Source: Glandiceps talaboti
Taxonomy: Eukaryota; Hemichordata; Enteropneusta; Spengelidae
Length of the DNA: 64,000 nt
Direction of reading: 5' to 3'
NCBI RefSeq assembly: GCF_964340395.1
Contig: NC_135554.1
Span: forward strand, 20,970,592-21,034,591
The first letter of the stretch is position 1, and every line of letters begins with the position of its first letter. The notes under the pieces were generated by a model that saw only the letters and a program-made list of their open reading frames with translations, was not told the DNA's origin and ran no database searches. Positions 1 through 60,235 of the stretch are shown in pieces. Position numbers and translations under genes: made by a program.

Positions 1-399
1 TGTTAGGAGCTCCAAATCCAATCTATTTAAGCAATATTTTCAACATTGTTCGGACAACGTTTAAAGAGATTAGAAGCTCCTAACTTTGTTTCCCAGAATG
101 CTCTGTCCTAAGCGGTACAACAGGCCTCTTCCAAGCCACATTTGCAATTGTTCATAGCTCTAGTTCAAAGAGGTTACACGATGCAAAGTTGAATATACTG
201 CTAACATAACAAACCAGCCTTATCTTGTTCTCCTTACATTTACATTGACGGTGATCACCAAGGTCTTAAACTATATAGTGGACAACGTTTCACAGACCAT
301 TGGTCACCTTATGTTGCGTCTAACAGACACGTTTAGTGTCACTTTGGTCGAACGGATATTTTGGGCGTTTTTGATATAAATCGAGAGGGGCCAACTTAC

Positions 400-21354
<20,955 letters not shown>

Positions 21355-22025
21355 CCAGGTGGTAAATTGACTTACGAAAACGACAGAAATTACTTGAAGA
21401 ATCCTTTCCCGACCGTCGCTAACTCGAAGGATTTGAGAGTGATGCCGTCACTACCGAACAATCGAAGATGAAGCTATGTGTTGGAAGAGTTCCGACCTGT
21501 TACATCTACGTTTTCAAATGACGATACGCAGAGAAAAGTAAAGAGAAGGTGATTCCAAAGTAAACGTTTAGCAAGGCGAAATTATCCCTTTAGAGACACT
21601 TCGAATAACATCTAGAACTAATTGCAATTACTCGACGTCTCTTTACATTGTCCCAATTAGTCGATTGGAAACTGTAAAAGCTAAATACCGGTAATGAAGT
21701 AATAGGCCTTTGTTATAAGTCAGTTGGATATAAATAAAGTGTTTACATTCAGTATGATTGATGTAAACATGTTTGTCCTGAAATGTTTGTGTCGTAGTTT
21801 TCGATGACACGTCACGACTAAATACACACTATTAACTGATTAGTTTTATCGATGGCAGCAGAAACTCCCACGGGGGTGTTTTTAAATGCGATGATACCCG
21901 TAAATTAATCCAAAGTGCAATTGCATGTTACGCCTGAATGGGAAAGTGATATGGGAGAGAACGACAGCGTGGAGAAGCAACACCATTAATGCCTTGTCCT
22001 CCATCCATCCATCCATCCATCCATC
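21355..22025. promoter_or_regulatory. Gene A 5' flank
   Basis: 671 bp between the start codon of gene A and the LTR element. It must hold the proximal promoter if the 5' UTR is unspliced. No clear TATA box or initiator seen. It ends in a (CATC)n tract. Confidence 0.35.
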
Positions 22026-22590
22026 TGTCACAGATGACATATTTATATTTCAGTAAACTTAATATTTTAACAACATCGCATGTCCTAGTTTGACTGAAAG
22101 GTCAATAGACTGTCTCAAGGATATCGGATTTAGACCACACAGGATTCCAAGCATACTCGAATACATGAGACGACAGTCTGCATTTCATAAATATCTAGGA
22201 TTCATAGTGATCATTCATCAATATTTTAAAATTACTTTTAGGGCATGGTCACGCCCAGAAATAATTATTTGGCCATTGGCCATGCGTTATGTAAATTTAG
22301 ACTTTACGGACGTCACAATAAAAAGCACACTGAGACAGGCACTTCAGCTCAGATTTGGCAAGAGGACTTGGCTTCGCGGGAAGTCAATGAACGAGGCACT
22401 ATGCTGGGTGTTTGCCTTCGTCTCGAGTGTAGATTTACACACAAACTGTGTAGTCTGAGCTAATTCCCTTTAAAGTTCAAGTGTGATCCTGGTACGTACA
22501 TACAGAAGTTGAGTCAGATATGAGATATGAGAGTGATTCGGGTGTTATTACTTGGTCTATCAGCTGTGTGCGAAGATCAGTAGTAATATT
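22026..22590 (+). repeat. 5' LTR of the Ty3-type element
   Basis: Matches 29454-30018 at a fixed offset of 7428 bases with no difference seen by eye. Contains AATAAA near 22317. The right end (TAATATT) is ambiguous by one base. Confidence 0.9.
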
Positions 22591-22732
22591 GGTGGCGATC
22601 CGGGGCTTGAACAACCATTTGTGTGTATAATGAATCAAGTTTGAACCTTACGAAGACTTACCGAAACCTGATAAGAAGACAACACGTAACGCCATTGGGT
22701 GAGTAACAAAAAAATACTACATCAAATGTAAA

Positions 22733-25700
22733 ATGGATGAACTGAATCAACAAAACGAACATGGACATGAGTTTGCTGATGTTATTAATGATCTGCGTCA
22801 AAGGATAAATACAATAGATGTTGTTTCCGACATAGTTCCTCCAAAATACAGTGGGAATGACAGTCCTGATTTATGGCTTCCCAAATTTAATGCATATGTT
22901 GCATTCAAAGGATACAATGACAGACAACGCAGAAATTTGTTTGGTTTATTTATGAAAGGCAATGCCGAACTTTGGTTTGCGACTTTACATGATGATATCC
23001 TAGAGAACTGGAATGACTTAGTGGAGGCATTTTTGCTACAATTTCATCATGGCAAACCTAGATGGAAACTTGACAATGAATTAGACTCTCTACGTCAACA
23101 GCATGGTGAATCTGTACAGGAATATGCTATTCGTGTGAAACACATGTGTCATCAATGCCAACGGAATCAAGATGAATTATTAAGTCGATTTATTCAAGGA
23201 TTATGTCCCTCGATTATGAAGTTTACTGTGACAAACAATCCGGTTGACTTTGAACAGGCATGTGCATTTGCCAGAAGATTTGAAATTATTGACAGTTTGT
23301 CTGACACTAATGGAAATACCAAGGATTTCAAGAAGACAGTACAGAACAACTGTGACAGTAGTAAAGACAGTGTGACCTCCGAGGATAGACATTTGACCTC
23401 TGTGAACTCTGTGGACAACATACAATACGGACGGACAGTTGAACAGCTGCAACAGACATTGATTAGTCAACAGGTGCAGCCGCAACGTTCATTAACTCAA
23501 TGGGATGAACGGGAATTCCTGAATGACAAAGTAAGCGAGGAATACATTCCTCACAATTATTTTCAATCTGACTCTAACTTTCAGCCATTTTATCCAAACC
23601 AGTTTGAATGTCCAAGCTGTGACGGACAACAACACCACAATTGTAATAACAGAAATCGTTTTAGTCGATCATCTTCTAAACATTTAAGACGAAAATGTTA
23701 TAACTGTCAGAAGCATGGTCATATTGCTAGTCAGTGTCGACAAAAGCGACCATTTCATACTTCTAACTCTACTGTAAAGCATGCAGGAGGTATCAAGGTA
23801 AATACATCCAGCATGCTAAATAAACCTTCTTTAAGTAATATGGAAATTGATGACTTTAAAGTTTCAAATAATAACATGATAAATGTTGACATATACAACC
23901 ACAAAATTCCAGCACTGATTGACACAGGTGCAACAAATTCAGTTATTTGTACTACTTTGTTGAAAAAGATACCTAAATTAAATCGTTTACGAATTTCGAA
24001 ATCACAACATCGATCTATAAATTTACCTTCCGGTCATCAATTGCCAATTATTGGAACTATTGTAATTCCAGTCAGATTTGGGAACCGTTGTATCAATATG
24101 CCAGTCCATATAATTAGAAATTTACACAAGAATCTAATTATAGGGATGGACTTTTTGACTAAACACAAAGCTGTTGTGGACATAGCCAGTCGAAAATTGT
24201 CACTGCGATCAGCATTATTAATGCGCGCAAATGAGAAATGTTTGATACCTGCTAATTCAGAATGCATTATAACTGCGCGACTTAGGAAAAATTATCCTAA
24301 TGGTGTTTTAGGTATAACACCGAATATAAGTTCATTAAGTCATTTAGGTTTGGCTACAGCAAGAGTGTTAACCAAAACACACAACAATTTGGTTTCTGTT
24401 AGAATAGTCAACACAAATGACAAAGACATAATTCTCAGAAGGAATACTCGTTTGGGGTCATTTTCACCACTACCAAATGACACTGAACTATACCATTTTG
24501 ACAGTGACCTACATACCAGAGACCGGACAGCTGTTAACACCACAACTACACAAGGACAAGACGAATTCTTTTCACAATTTAATCTCAATGAGGATGACTT
24601 GACAAACCAACAACTACATGACCTTCGCTCAATTCTTTGGAAGCACAGGGATGCCTTTGTAGATAAATCTGGTAGATTAGGGTACTGTGATTTGATCAAA
24701 CATCGAATTGAGTTGGAACCTAATGCTAGACCAGTATCTAGACCACCATATCGTGTTTCACCAGAGAAAAGAAATGAAATTAGACGACAATTAGATAATT
24801 TGCTAGATCAAGGAATAATTAAACCCTCCACATCACCATATTCGTCACCATTACTACTCGTTAAGAAACCTTCAGGGGCGGGGTGGCGCTTAGTTGTTGA
24901 TTATAGAGAATTGAACAAACAAACAGTACCGATAGTATTTCCGTTGCCAGGGGTAACAGATGCAATCGATATGGTGGGAAGTCAGGCTCCAAAATACTTT
25001 ACTACATTAGATATGACAAGCGGATTTTGGCAATTGGCTATAAATGACAAAGATTCGTACAAAACTGCGTTTGTTAGTCTTGATGGGAAATTTGAATGGA
25101 AGACTTTACCACAGGGATTACGCAATAGTAGCTGTTCGTTTCAGCAAACAATGCAGTTTCTGTTCCGAAAAATGCTGTGGGAAAACTTAGTAATTTATGT
25201 GGATGATTTAATTTTGTTCAGCAAAACATTTAGTGATCACCTAGATCACCTGGAAATGGTCCTCACACGTTTGCGTTCAGCTAATCTCAAACTTGGTCCA
25301 AAGAAATGTCATTTTGCCAAACGAGAAGTTAAATTTCTAGGACATATCTTAAATGAGAATGGTATTGCAACTGACCCAAATAAAATACAAGCCGTCAAAA
25401 CTTTTCCAGTCCCGAAAAATGTGAAACAGTTAAAGTCCTTTTTAGGCTTAGCCGGCTTCTATCGTAAGTTCATAAAGGATTTTTCCAAGATTGCGGGCCC
25501 ATTATATGATCTATTCAAAAAGGACAAAAAGTTCGTCTGGGATGATAAATGTCAACAGGCATTTGATGCATTGAAACATGCACTGGTCAATGCTCCACTA
25601 TTAGGTTATCCACGATATGGACAGCCATTTATCCTTTATACCGATGCATCTGCGTATAGTGTTGGCTATGTTTTAGCACAAAACCAGGACAATGTAGAAC

Positions 25701-28081
25701 ATCCAATTTGTTATGGAGGAAGATCGCTTAGCCGTAGGCAGCGAAATTATACAACGACTGAACGTGAGGCTCTTGCAGTATTGCATGGTTTAGCTCAATG
25801 TGATGCATATCTTCGTGGAAACCGTTTTACAGTAGTTACTGATCATGCAAATTTGCCATATCTATTCAAAACAAAAACATCTAGCGGTCGTATAGCCAGA
25901 TGGGTATTAAAAGTACAGGAATATACATTTGATATCGAGCACAGATCAGGTTTGAGTATTCCACATGCAGATTGTCTATCAAGACGTAAATATCCAAAAG
26001 AGACATACAAAGATTCAGATTTTAGTACATCTGATACTTGCACAAGTCAGGCCACTCAAACTGACGATGTCATTCCCTCAGTGTTAACTCTGGAGATACC
26101 AGACAATACTATCATACCTGAAATTGCACATATGCAAACAAAAACAGCTGATGATTCTATTGTTGATATAAGGTATTTATATGAGAAATCTGATAGTGAA
26201 GTTGCATTAAGCCGGCAAAATAACTCGCGAAACTCGGAGATTACTTCTTCACTTAATAACGTTATAGATGTTGATGACTTCAACATAAGGTCGGAACACA
26301 TGTCAAAATTGCAAAGAGCAGACCGGCACATAAAGCCTATTATAGCTTATTTGGAGAATGGTGAACTACCAAAAGAAGCAAAACATGCACAAAAATTAAT
26401 TCAAGGACATGCGAATTATGTGTTATTAAACAATGTCCTATACCATTATTGGTCCCCCACAGGAAAGTCGTACAAGGCGAAAGATTGTATTAGACAACTT
26501 GTCGTGCCTAAAACATTACAACTTTACATACTAAAGCGAATTCATGATGATGTCACAGGAGGTCATTTGGGAACTTCAAGGACATTACATGCGATCAGAA
26601 CAAAATACTATTGGGATAATCTACTTAAGGACGTCAATGATTATGTAGCTTCATGTTCTCATTGTCATATGAGAAAAAGAGGGCGTCGTTATAGAAGTCA
26701 ATTATTGCCAATACCTGTTAATGGTTTAATGGACCGCATTGGTTTTGATTTCTTAGGCAAATTAAAGACTACGAAACGCGGAAACAGTTACATTCTGGTA
26801 GTTACAGAATATCTTTCCAAGTTTGCATGGGCCTTCGCTCTTCCGAATACTCGGGCGGAAACAGTCGCTAAGGTATTATTTGAGGATATCTTTTGTGTAT
26901 ATGGATTCCCAAATTCCGTGTTATCAGATCAAGGAGCATCGTTCATGTCACATCTTATTAAGGAAGTATGTAGATTTTTTGATATTACAAAGACACGTTC
27001 ATCTGCATATCACCCAGCATGCAACGGGCTCACTGAACGTATGAACAGTACGCTTTTAAATATGTTATCAATGTATACATCAGACGAATCTGATGATTGG
27101 GATGTATATCTCCAATCTGTGTTATTTGCATATAGGGCCACACCCCATGAAACTACGAAAATGTCACCTTTCAAAGTGATGTTCGGTACTGAACCTAGAC
27201 TTCCGGTTGATGCTGAAATATTACCGCGACTAGGTGTATCAAGGAATGTCGATTTTCATCTTCATGAAATGGCAAGATGTAGAAACATGGCGATACAGTT
27301 AGCAAAGGAGAACATAACAAAGGCACAAGCAGTTATGAAAATGCGTTATGATGCAAAAGCGAATACATCACATAAGTTTACAGTAGGTGATATAGTGTAT
27401 CTTCATCATCCAGCCGTAAAAGTTGGATGCAGTCCAAAGTTTCATCATCCATTTCGGGGACCTTTTCGTATCAAGGAACAAGTCTCACCTGTCAATTTCA
27501 AACTTCAATATATTGACAGTTCTAAGAAATACAATAAGGTGATTCATGCAAATAGGTTAAAACATGCCCGTTTACGGCCAGACCATCTTCTAAGTGGCAG
27601 AAATACTGACATGCACACTTCAGACGATGTAGAAAATAGCCAAGGCATTGATCCGTTAGTGAACCAAAGAACACAAAGTACAAACTACCATTTACAATCT
27701 GATACAGAATTGTATAGCATCCCACAGGACCAGAGTGCTCCTGAAACAGGAAGCAAGCAAATACAGACTACAGCCTCTAAAACTTGGCGTAACAATGTAC
27801 GCACACGTGCTGAGAGACGGAGGTTAGAACAGAGTGTTGAGAATGACTCTGATGTAAATACTGATAAAGACGACAATGATAACTATTTTAGTATAGAGAA
27901 AATTATGAAAGGACGGTACAAAAATGGTCAATTGCAATATCTAATCAAGTGGGCTGGATTTTCATCCGACAAAAACTCATGGGAACCTAGTCAGAATCTG
28001 AACAAAGCTGCATTAGAGGTCCTCAAACGTGCACCAGTTCCAATTATGGGGTCACCAAAGGGCAAACAAAAATGTCCATAA
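22733..28081 (+). CDS. Gag-Pol polyprotein of the Ty3-type element
   Basis: One frame of 1782 codons. Parts in order, with rough residues: Gag; CCHC zinc knuckle (CYNCQKHGHIASQC, about 321); aspartic protease (LIDTGATNSVI, about 395); reverse transcriptase with YVDD (about 821); RNase H (YTDASAYSVG, about 967); integrase zinc finger (about 1270-1316) and DDE core (IGFDF, LSDQGASF, about 1335-1435); GPF-like region; C-terminal chromodomain (YLIKWAGFSSDKNSWEP, about 1735). Gag and Pol share one frame, as in several chromodomain-bearing Ty3 lineages. A chromodomain may bias integration toward marked chromatin. Confidence 0.93.
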   Translation: MDELNQQNEHGHEFADVINDLRQRINTIDVVSDIVPPKYSGNDSPDLWLPKFNAYVAFKGYNDRQRRNLFGLFMKGNAELWFATLHDDILENWNDLVEAFLLQFHHGKPRWKLDNELDSLRQQHGESVQEYAIRVKHMCHQCQRNQDELLSRFIQGLCPSIMKFTVTNNPVDFEQACAFARRFEIIDSLSDTNGNTKDFKKTVQNNCDSSKDSVTSEDRHLTSVNSVDNIQYGRTVEQLQQTLISQQVQPQRSLTQWDEREFLNDKVSEEYIPHNYFQSDSNFQPFYPNQFECPSCDGQQHHNCNNRNRFSRSSSKHLRRKCYNCQKHGHIASQCRQKRPFHTSNSTVKHAGGIKVNTSSMLNKPSLSNMEIDDFKVSNNNMINVDIYNHKIPALIDTGATNSVICTTLLKKIPKLNRLRISKSQHRSINLPSGHQLPIIGTIVIPVRFGNRCINMPVHIIRNLHKNLIIGMDFLTKHKAVVDIASRKLSLRSALLMRANEKCLIPANSECIITARLRKNYPNGVLGITPNISSLSHLGLATARVLTKTHNNLVSVRIVNTNDKDIILRRNTRLGSFSPLPNDTELYHFDSDLHTRDRTAVNTTTTQGQDEFFSQFNLNEDDLTNQQLHDLRSILWKHRDAFVDKSGRLGYCDLIKHRIELEPNARPVSRPPYRVSPEKRNEIRRQLDNLLDQGIIKPSTSPYSSPLLLVKKPSGAGWRLVVDYRELNKQTVPIVFPLPGVTDAIDMVGSQAPKYFTTLDMTSGFWQLAINDKDSYKTAFVSLDGKFEWKTLPQGLRNSSCSFQQTMQFLFRKMLWENLVIYVDDLILFSKTFSDHLDHLEMVLTRLRSANLKLGPKKCHFAKREVKFLGHILNENGIATDPNKIQAVKTFPVPKNVKQLKSFLGLAGFYRKFIKDFSKIAGPLYDLFKKDKKFVWDDKCQQAFDALKHALVNAPLLGYPRYGQPFILYTDASAYSVGYVLAQNQDNVEHPICYGGRSLSRRQRNYTTTEREALAVLHGLAQCDAYLRGNRFTVVTDHANLPYLFKTKTSSGRIARWVLKVQEYTFDIEHRSGLSIPHADCLSRRKYPKETYKDSDFSTSDTCTSQATQTDDVIPSVLTLEIPDNTIIPEIAHMQTKTADDSIVDIRYLYEKSDSEVALSRQNNSRNSEITSSLNNVIDVDDFNIRSEHMSKLQRADRHIKPIIAYLENGELPKEAKHAQKLIQGHANYVLLNNVLYHYWSPTGKSYKAKDCIRQLVVPKTLQLYILKRIHDDVTGGHLGTSRTLHAIRTKYYWDNLLKDVNDYVASCSHCHMRKRGRRYRSQLLPIPVNGLMDRIGFDFLGKLKTTKRGNSYILVVTEYLSKFAWAFALPNTRAETVAKVLFEDIFCVYGFPNSVLSDQGASFMSHLIKEVCRFFDITKTRSSAYHPACNGLTERMNSTLLNMLSMYTSDESDDWDVYLQSVLFAYRATPHETTKMSPFKVMFGTEPRLPVDAEILPRLGVSRNVDFHLHEMARCRNMAIQLAKENITKAQAVMKMRYDAKANTSHKFTVGDIVYLHHPAVKVGCSPKFHHPFRGPFRIKEQVSPVNFKLQYIDSSKKYNKVIHANRLKHARLRPDHLLSGRNTDMHTSDDVENSQGIDPLVNQRTQSTNYHLQSDTELYSIPQDQSAPETGSKQIQTTASKTWRNNVRTRAERRRLEQSVENDSDVNTDKDDNDNYFSIEKIMKGRYKNGQLQYLIKWAGFSSDKNSWEPSQNLNKAALEVLKRAPVPIMGSPKGKQKCP

Positions 28082-29453
28082 TCATTTATAGATACAAAGA
28101 AAATTGCACCCATATACTCGATGAGAAAGGACTATTTTCACTTGAGCAGCGTGCATAATTTCTAGTGGTATTGATTCAAAGGGTATATTGAATTGCAATG
28201 AGAAAATTGCCAACCTACTTATGGTCAATCAGGTTACTTGTAATGAAAACTAAATTGACTTATTGGATTAATATTAATGGTCTTAATAGTTCTGTACAAG
28301 TCGTTAACATACTGAAGATGTCAAATTTTAAACATGGATGAACAGCTAAGATGCCTGTAATGTTTAAATAATGACGTAGGGTTTCTTACACGACAATGAT
28401 GGTGTTGGCGCAACTGACTTCTCTTGATGACTGTAACAGCTGATTAGTTAGTGTAACTTAAGGATAGCTGTAAGACAATACATTTAGGTCAGTGTTCTTG
28501 ATAGCTGATATCAGGGTGAAATCACAAGTTACTAGACTTAGATTACTTGAATAACATTGACTGGTTAATTTTGACTTCACTAAACACAGACGACGTCAAT
28601 GACATAAATAGTTTATCACACACTTTTATGCTACACCATTTTTCATAATATTGATTTCGTCTGCAGTTAAAGATTCAATTTGGAATATGATCACGAATAT
28701 GGCATGCTGACCATTTGTCAGTGACAATTTTCAATATTGGCGTGATGAAATATTTAAGAGTTAATATTTATTCATAGCATAGATATTTAATGTCATCATT
28801 TGATTTTACGAGACAGATACCTACATTCTTTTCAGATAGGAATACTTATGTTATAATTTAGTTATGTACACGATGAATCGGGTATAACTTGGTCAACATT
28901 AAGAACATTCTTCTATTTATATTTCTTTATGTTCAACTTTTAAATGCTGCAGATATAAAATTCCTAGCAAAGTTCTTTAGACCTGAGAATTCTATTGATG
29001 ATTGTACTTGTCTGGTAGTGTTAATGAAAATAGAGGGGGCCCGAACAGTACGTTATGGATGGTCATATCTATCAGTATGATTGTGTGAATGATTGAAAAA
29101 GACTGGCCAGTCGAACGTATGTTTGTGATGTGATTGAGAAGTACACAATTCAATAGCCAACTCAGGATATAATTATTCTACGATTCAATTTTCTAATCAT
29201 CTGTGATGTCTCTCTTTGATGTCATTTATTCATTAAAGTACATGTTGACGAAACAAGTATATCTGGTTCGGAATTTGAGATTTTAGCAATCTTAGTTTTC
29301 AAGGGTCGTATAAATTTTACATTTCTAACACTTCATACGAAACAGCATTAATTACTTCTAAGACTTTTCAATTTTCATTTATGAAGGGTAAATTATTTTT
29401 TAGATATTTTAGTCTGTAACGAGGGCGTTACAAATTTTGGAAAGAGGGGAAAG
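28082..29453 (+). other. Non-coding 3' internal region of the LTR element
   Basis: About 1.37 kb between the Gag-Pol stop and the 3' LTR, unusually long for a Ty3 element. No envelope-like or other domain recognised. Ends in the polypurine tract. Confidence 0.6.
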
Positions 29454-30018
29454 TGTCACAGATGACATATTTATATTTCAGTAAACTTAATATTTTAACA
29501 ACATCGCATGTCCTAGTTTGACTGAAAGGTCAATAGACTGTCTCAAGGATATCGGATTTAGACCACACAGGATTCCAAGCATACTCGAATACATGAGACG
29601 ACAGTCTGCATTTCATAAATATCTAGGATTCATAGTGATCATTCATCAATATTTTAAAATTACTTTTAGGGCATGGTCACGCCCAGAAATAATTATTTGG
29701 CCATTGGCCATGCGTTATGTAAATTTAGACTTTACGGACGTCACAATAAAAAGCACACTGAGACAGGCACTTCAGCTCAGATTTGGCAAGAGGACTTGGC
29801 TTCGCGGGAAGTCAATGAACGAGGCACTATGCTGGGTGTTTGCCTTCGTCTCGAGTGTAGATTTACACACAAACTGTGTAGTCTGAGCTAATTCCCTTTA
29901 AAGTTCAAGTGTGATCCTGGTACGTACATACAGAAGTTGAGTCAGATATGAGATATGAGAGTGATTCGGGTGTTATTACTTGGTCTATCAGCTGTGTGCG
30001 AAGATCAGTAGTAATATT
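29454..30018 (+). repeat. 3' LTR of the Ty3-type element
   Basis: Copy of the 5' LTR, preceded directly by the polypurine tract and followed by TCCATCCAT microsatellite DNA like that before the 5' LTR. Confidence 0.9.
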
Positions 30019-30436
30019 TCCATCCATACATCCATCCATCAGTACGTGAGTGGCTTGGGTAATGATATTCATGTATCGTGTTCTGGAACGCTGTAGAGAA
30101 GACTAGGAGAAAGCCGTCGCAAATGTACAACCGAAGTCGCCGTGTCTTTATTAGCTTGCTTAATCAAGTTCACAACTATTCACAAATTCATGACACCATT
30201 CCAAAGTTACATTGACCAATCTACACCAGCTGCAGTCCAGTAAAGAACTTGACTTTATTACAAAAAAGTTCACATCTACATCTCTTGCAAAATGAGCAGC
30301 ATATCATTTTAACAAACGATGACAAATTTGGTAACAATTTCTCTTATCTACAAGTACATACTGTCTTGATGCGTTATAAAAATGTGTTCTATACACCACA
30401 GGATGTGATGATATTATGAATAAATATGTACACAAT

Positions 30437-30439
<3 letters not shown>

Positions 30440-30480
<41 letters not shown>
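30440..30480. repeat. (GT)n microsatellite
   Basis: About 20 GT units in the 3' flank of gene B. Confidence 0.93.
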
Positions 30481-30481
<1 letters not shown>

Positions 30482-31724
30482 GACGCTAAGGAATAATTTT
30501 TCGGAGTCATACAAATGTTAAAATTACAACTAGTATTAGAATTATATATTTACTCAAAATATATACATCAGAACTTTGAGAAAATGGACACGAGTATTCC
30601 ATTTGCTGAACACACTTGATTATAAAAATAACCCCCCGCCATCTGTCTTTATGCTACTATTTCAGTTTTCCCTTTTTTTGATATATGATAAACATATATA
30701 GAGTTCGATATGACATCCGATCGAATAGATTTGAATAACAAGTATGTATTTTACAGGCGAACACAGGATCTACTATAATATAATATCAAAGCTTCTGCTC
30801 TAGTACTTAAATATACTTTTTATATACATTCAAAACATGAATTATTCAGAAACAAATGTACAGTAAATGTTTTTTTTTTATTAACAAGGGCATACAAATG
30901 CAACACAAAATCTTCCATTTTTACCGATTGGACGACGTGGGGGCGCTGTACAGACTTATAGTTCGCCTGAAGCTTGTAGTAACTTCTGAAATTTTCCCAT
31001 AATAGTTAAAACCCAATCTGGCATCCATGGTTTACCGAAATGATTTTGTCGTCCATTTTCGAATTGTGAACCTTGTTCCCGGAAAATTATTCGTAACTTG
31101 AAGTGATTGGTCACAAGTTTCCGCCTGATAAGTTCTGTCTTTGCCTTGTATACTAACACAAACTACAACACAAACTGATAACAGCGAACAATGGTCTTGT
31201 TTTGAAGACAGAAAACCACATTCGAATCACTGACTACTCAATGCAGAAAATCCATATTTGATAATTACACTTATAAAATGACATGGAAATATTACATTAT
31301 ATATTACATGATATGTAAATGTTCGTCAGGGAGCACACTTGACAAACTGTTCGCTGAACGTTCGTGGACAGTCCAGTGAAGTACATACATCGATGACGTC
31401 AATGCAACATCCGGGGTCATATACTGAAATGCACAGAATTTTCATCATATATCCTGGAGAACTACGTGTCATTCCTTTATTGGAAGATCACCAGACACTT
31501 GAATTTTATTGTCCAGTTACCAAAGTTGTCAACTGATGATCTCACTGATCTATTGCCAGATTTTGGAAGAATATCAGCCTTTTCAGACCCCGAGATTGTC
31601 TGAAATAATTAAATGAAAGACCCCGGTCTCTTCTAAATGAAATACACAATGTCATTTCAGATTTTGAATTTTTGTCAAAGCTGAGTCATCTCATGCATCT
31701 GGAAGGAACGCCGATTCAGTTTGT

Positions 31725-31790
31725 AAGGTACGCCGTGGCAGGGCGCCCTCACACATCGGTCAACCCTTACAGCCTAATCTGTGATACACA
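31725..31790. repeat. Dispersed repeat copy 2
   Basis: GGTACGCCGTGGCAGGGCGC then CCTCACACATCGGTCAACC, the reverse complement of the 14.5-kb copy with about three differences. Confidence 0.55.
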
Positions 31791-31865
31791 CGATTATTCA
31801 ATTTCCTGGGACTAGAATTCATATGCTTTCTCTTTTGTCATATAAACACACAGGTTGTCGTTTTC

Positions 31866-59018
<27,153 letters not shown>

Positions 59019-59045
59019 GGTAACACTTGAACGGGTAGACATCAC

Positions 59046-60235
59046 AAAATTATGTATACAGTGTCCTATATGTAGTACGAAGCTCAGTTATTCAAACATC
59101 ATATTACTGTCGTATAAAAACGGAACAACTCAACAGCTGATATATCCTACTTTGCTGACATCTATATGGTTCGTGTTTGGTGCTATATCTAGCATGCTGC
59201 AGTTTTCATGGCACCTTCGTATGCAAATACAATGTGTTACTATTACGAATAATGCTGCGCATCGTGGCTTCACGCATGGTATAAATAGACAACACATACA
59301 CCAGGCGTCAATTCGCATATATTTCGTTTGAAAGTTGGAGCAGAATTAGCAGTGCAGCATTTGTGCAATACAAAAATATGTTTTAAAAACTTCTCACGCA
59401 ATAAATGATTGTAAATGTTTTCTTGTATTATTCGAAAACTTGAACATTCTATACCTTGAACCTCGTTGAGCATTTGAAAGGCGACACTTCTCATCAACTA
59501 TGCAGATCATAACTTCTATTTGTGTTTACATCGACAAGGCTTCTGAACACTGAACAGATGCAACAAAGGACAATGTACGCTCTAACTGTTTATATAAAAG
59601 GTCCACGTTATCAATTACTTGTTTACGTTATGAATCATTACATCAAGGGTGAACCCGGTTATCTAATGGGTTAGATGAAACGACATTTTCAATAAGATAT
59701 TGCTGGTTAAACGAGCTAAAATCGAATTTAATATATCCTCAGACGAGTATATAATTGATGGGGACGTTTTATATTAGATGGGTTTACATACTTTGATGAA
59801 TTGACAAGAAAATTGACGGGCATAAACTATCCGCTAGGATTGAACAAATCAAATACTAGGCATTAATAGTAAAAATGTCAGTTATTTCAATAGCCCTCTT
59901 TTCATATTGTTCTGTGGATAAGGAAGTGAAAAATGATGGTGGCTAATTGTTTGGGCAAATAATCAGATTTTGATTTATTGGTAAGTTATAGTTGTCGAGC
60001 TGTCATGAAAGATGAAGTATATATAAGAAACTGGCTATCCTTTCTTGACAACAGAGAGAGTCTTGTTGGTTTTACAATTAAGCCACAGCAACCAGGCAAA
60101 ATATTTAGCAAATCCAAAGGTAATTGAGCTAAATTCCTTAAGCAATTTTAGCACCTAGTAGAACGCCATTGCTAGACCAGTTCAGGTACGCCAGTTAATA
60201 CATACATACAAACAAGATTAGCGCCAATGCCATTG
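59046..60235. promoter_or_regulatory. Gene B 5' flank
   Basis: About 1.2 kb upstream of gene B. A TATTTATA stretch near 59281-59288 on the minus strand could act as a weak TATA element about 250 bp upstream of the start codon. Otherwise nothing recognised. Confidence 0.3.

Larger units (their letters stand above)
22026..30018 (+). mobile_element. Ty3/gypsy chromovirus-type LTR retrotransposon, apparently whole
   Basis: A fossil LTR element with two direct LTRs of about 565 bp that look identical to the eye, so the insertion is recent. It starts TGTCACAG, has a putative primer site TGGTGGCGATCCGGGG after the 5' LTR and a purine-rich tract (AAAGAGGGGAAAG) before the 3' LTR. One long reading frame carries all the usual parts, so it looks whole with no obvious break. 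It is inserted in a (CATC)n tract, so the target duplication (CCATC-like) is ambiguous. It lies head to head with gene A, in the spacer between the two channel genes. Confidence 0.93.
30019..31865 (-). other. Gene B 3' flank / probable 3' UTR
   Basis: No coding exon seen. On the transcript strand AATAAA signals occur, for example at 31476-31481, so the 3' UTR may be short. A (GT)n tract lies at 30440-30480 and a dispersed repeat copy near 31729-31767. The remainder is AT-rich and unremarkable. Confidence 0.45.

Noticed and set aside
22090-22463. Open frames in the LTR, repeated at 29518-29891
   Set aside because: Chance frames in LTR DNA; present twice only because the LTR is repeated.
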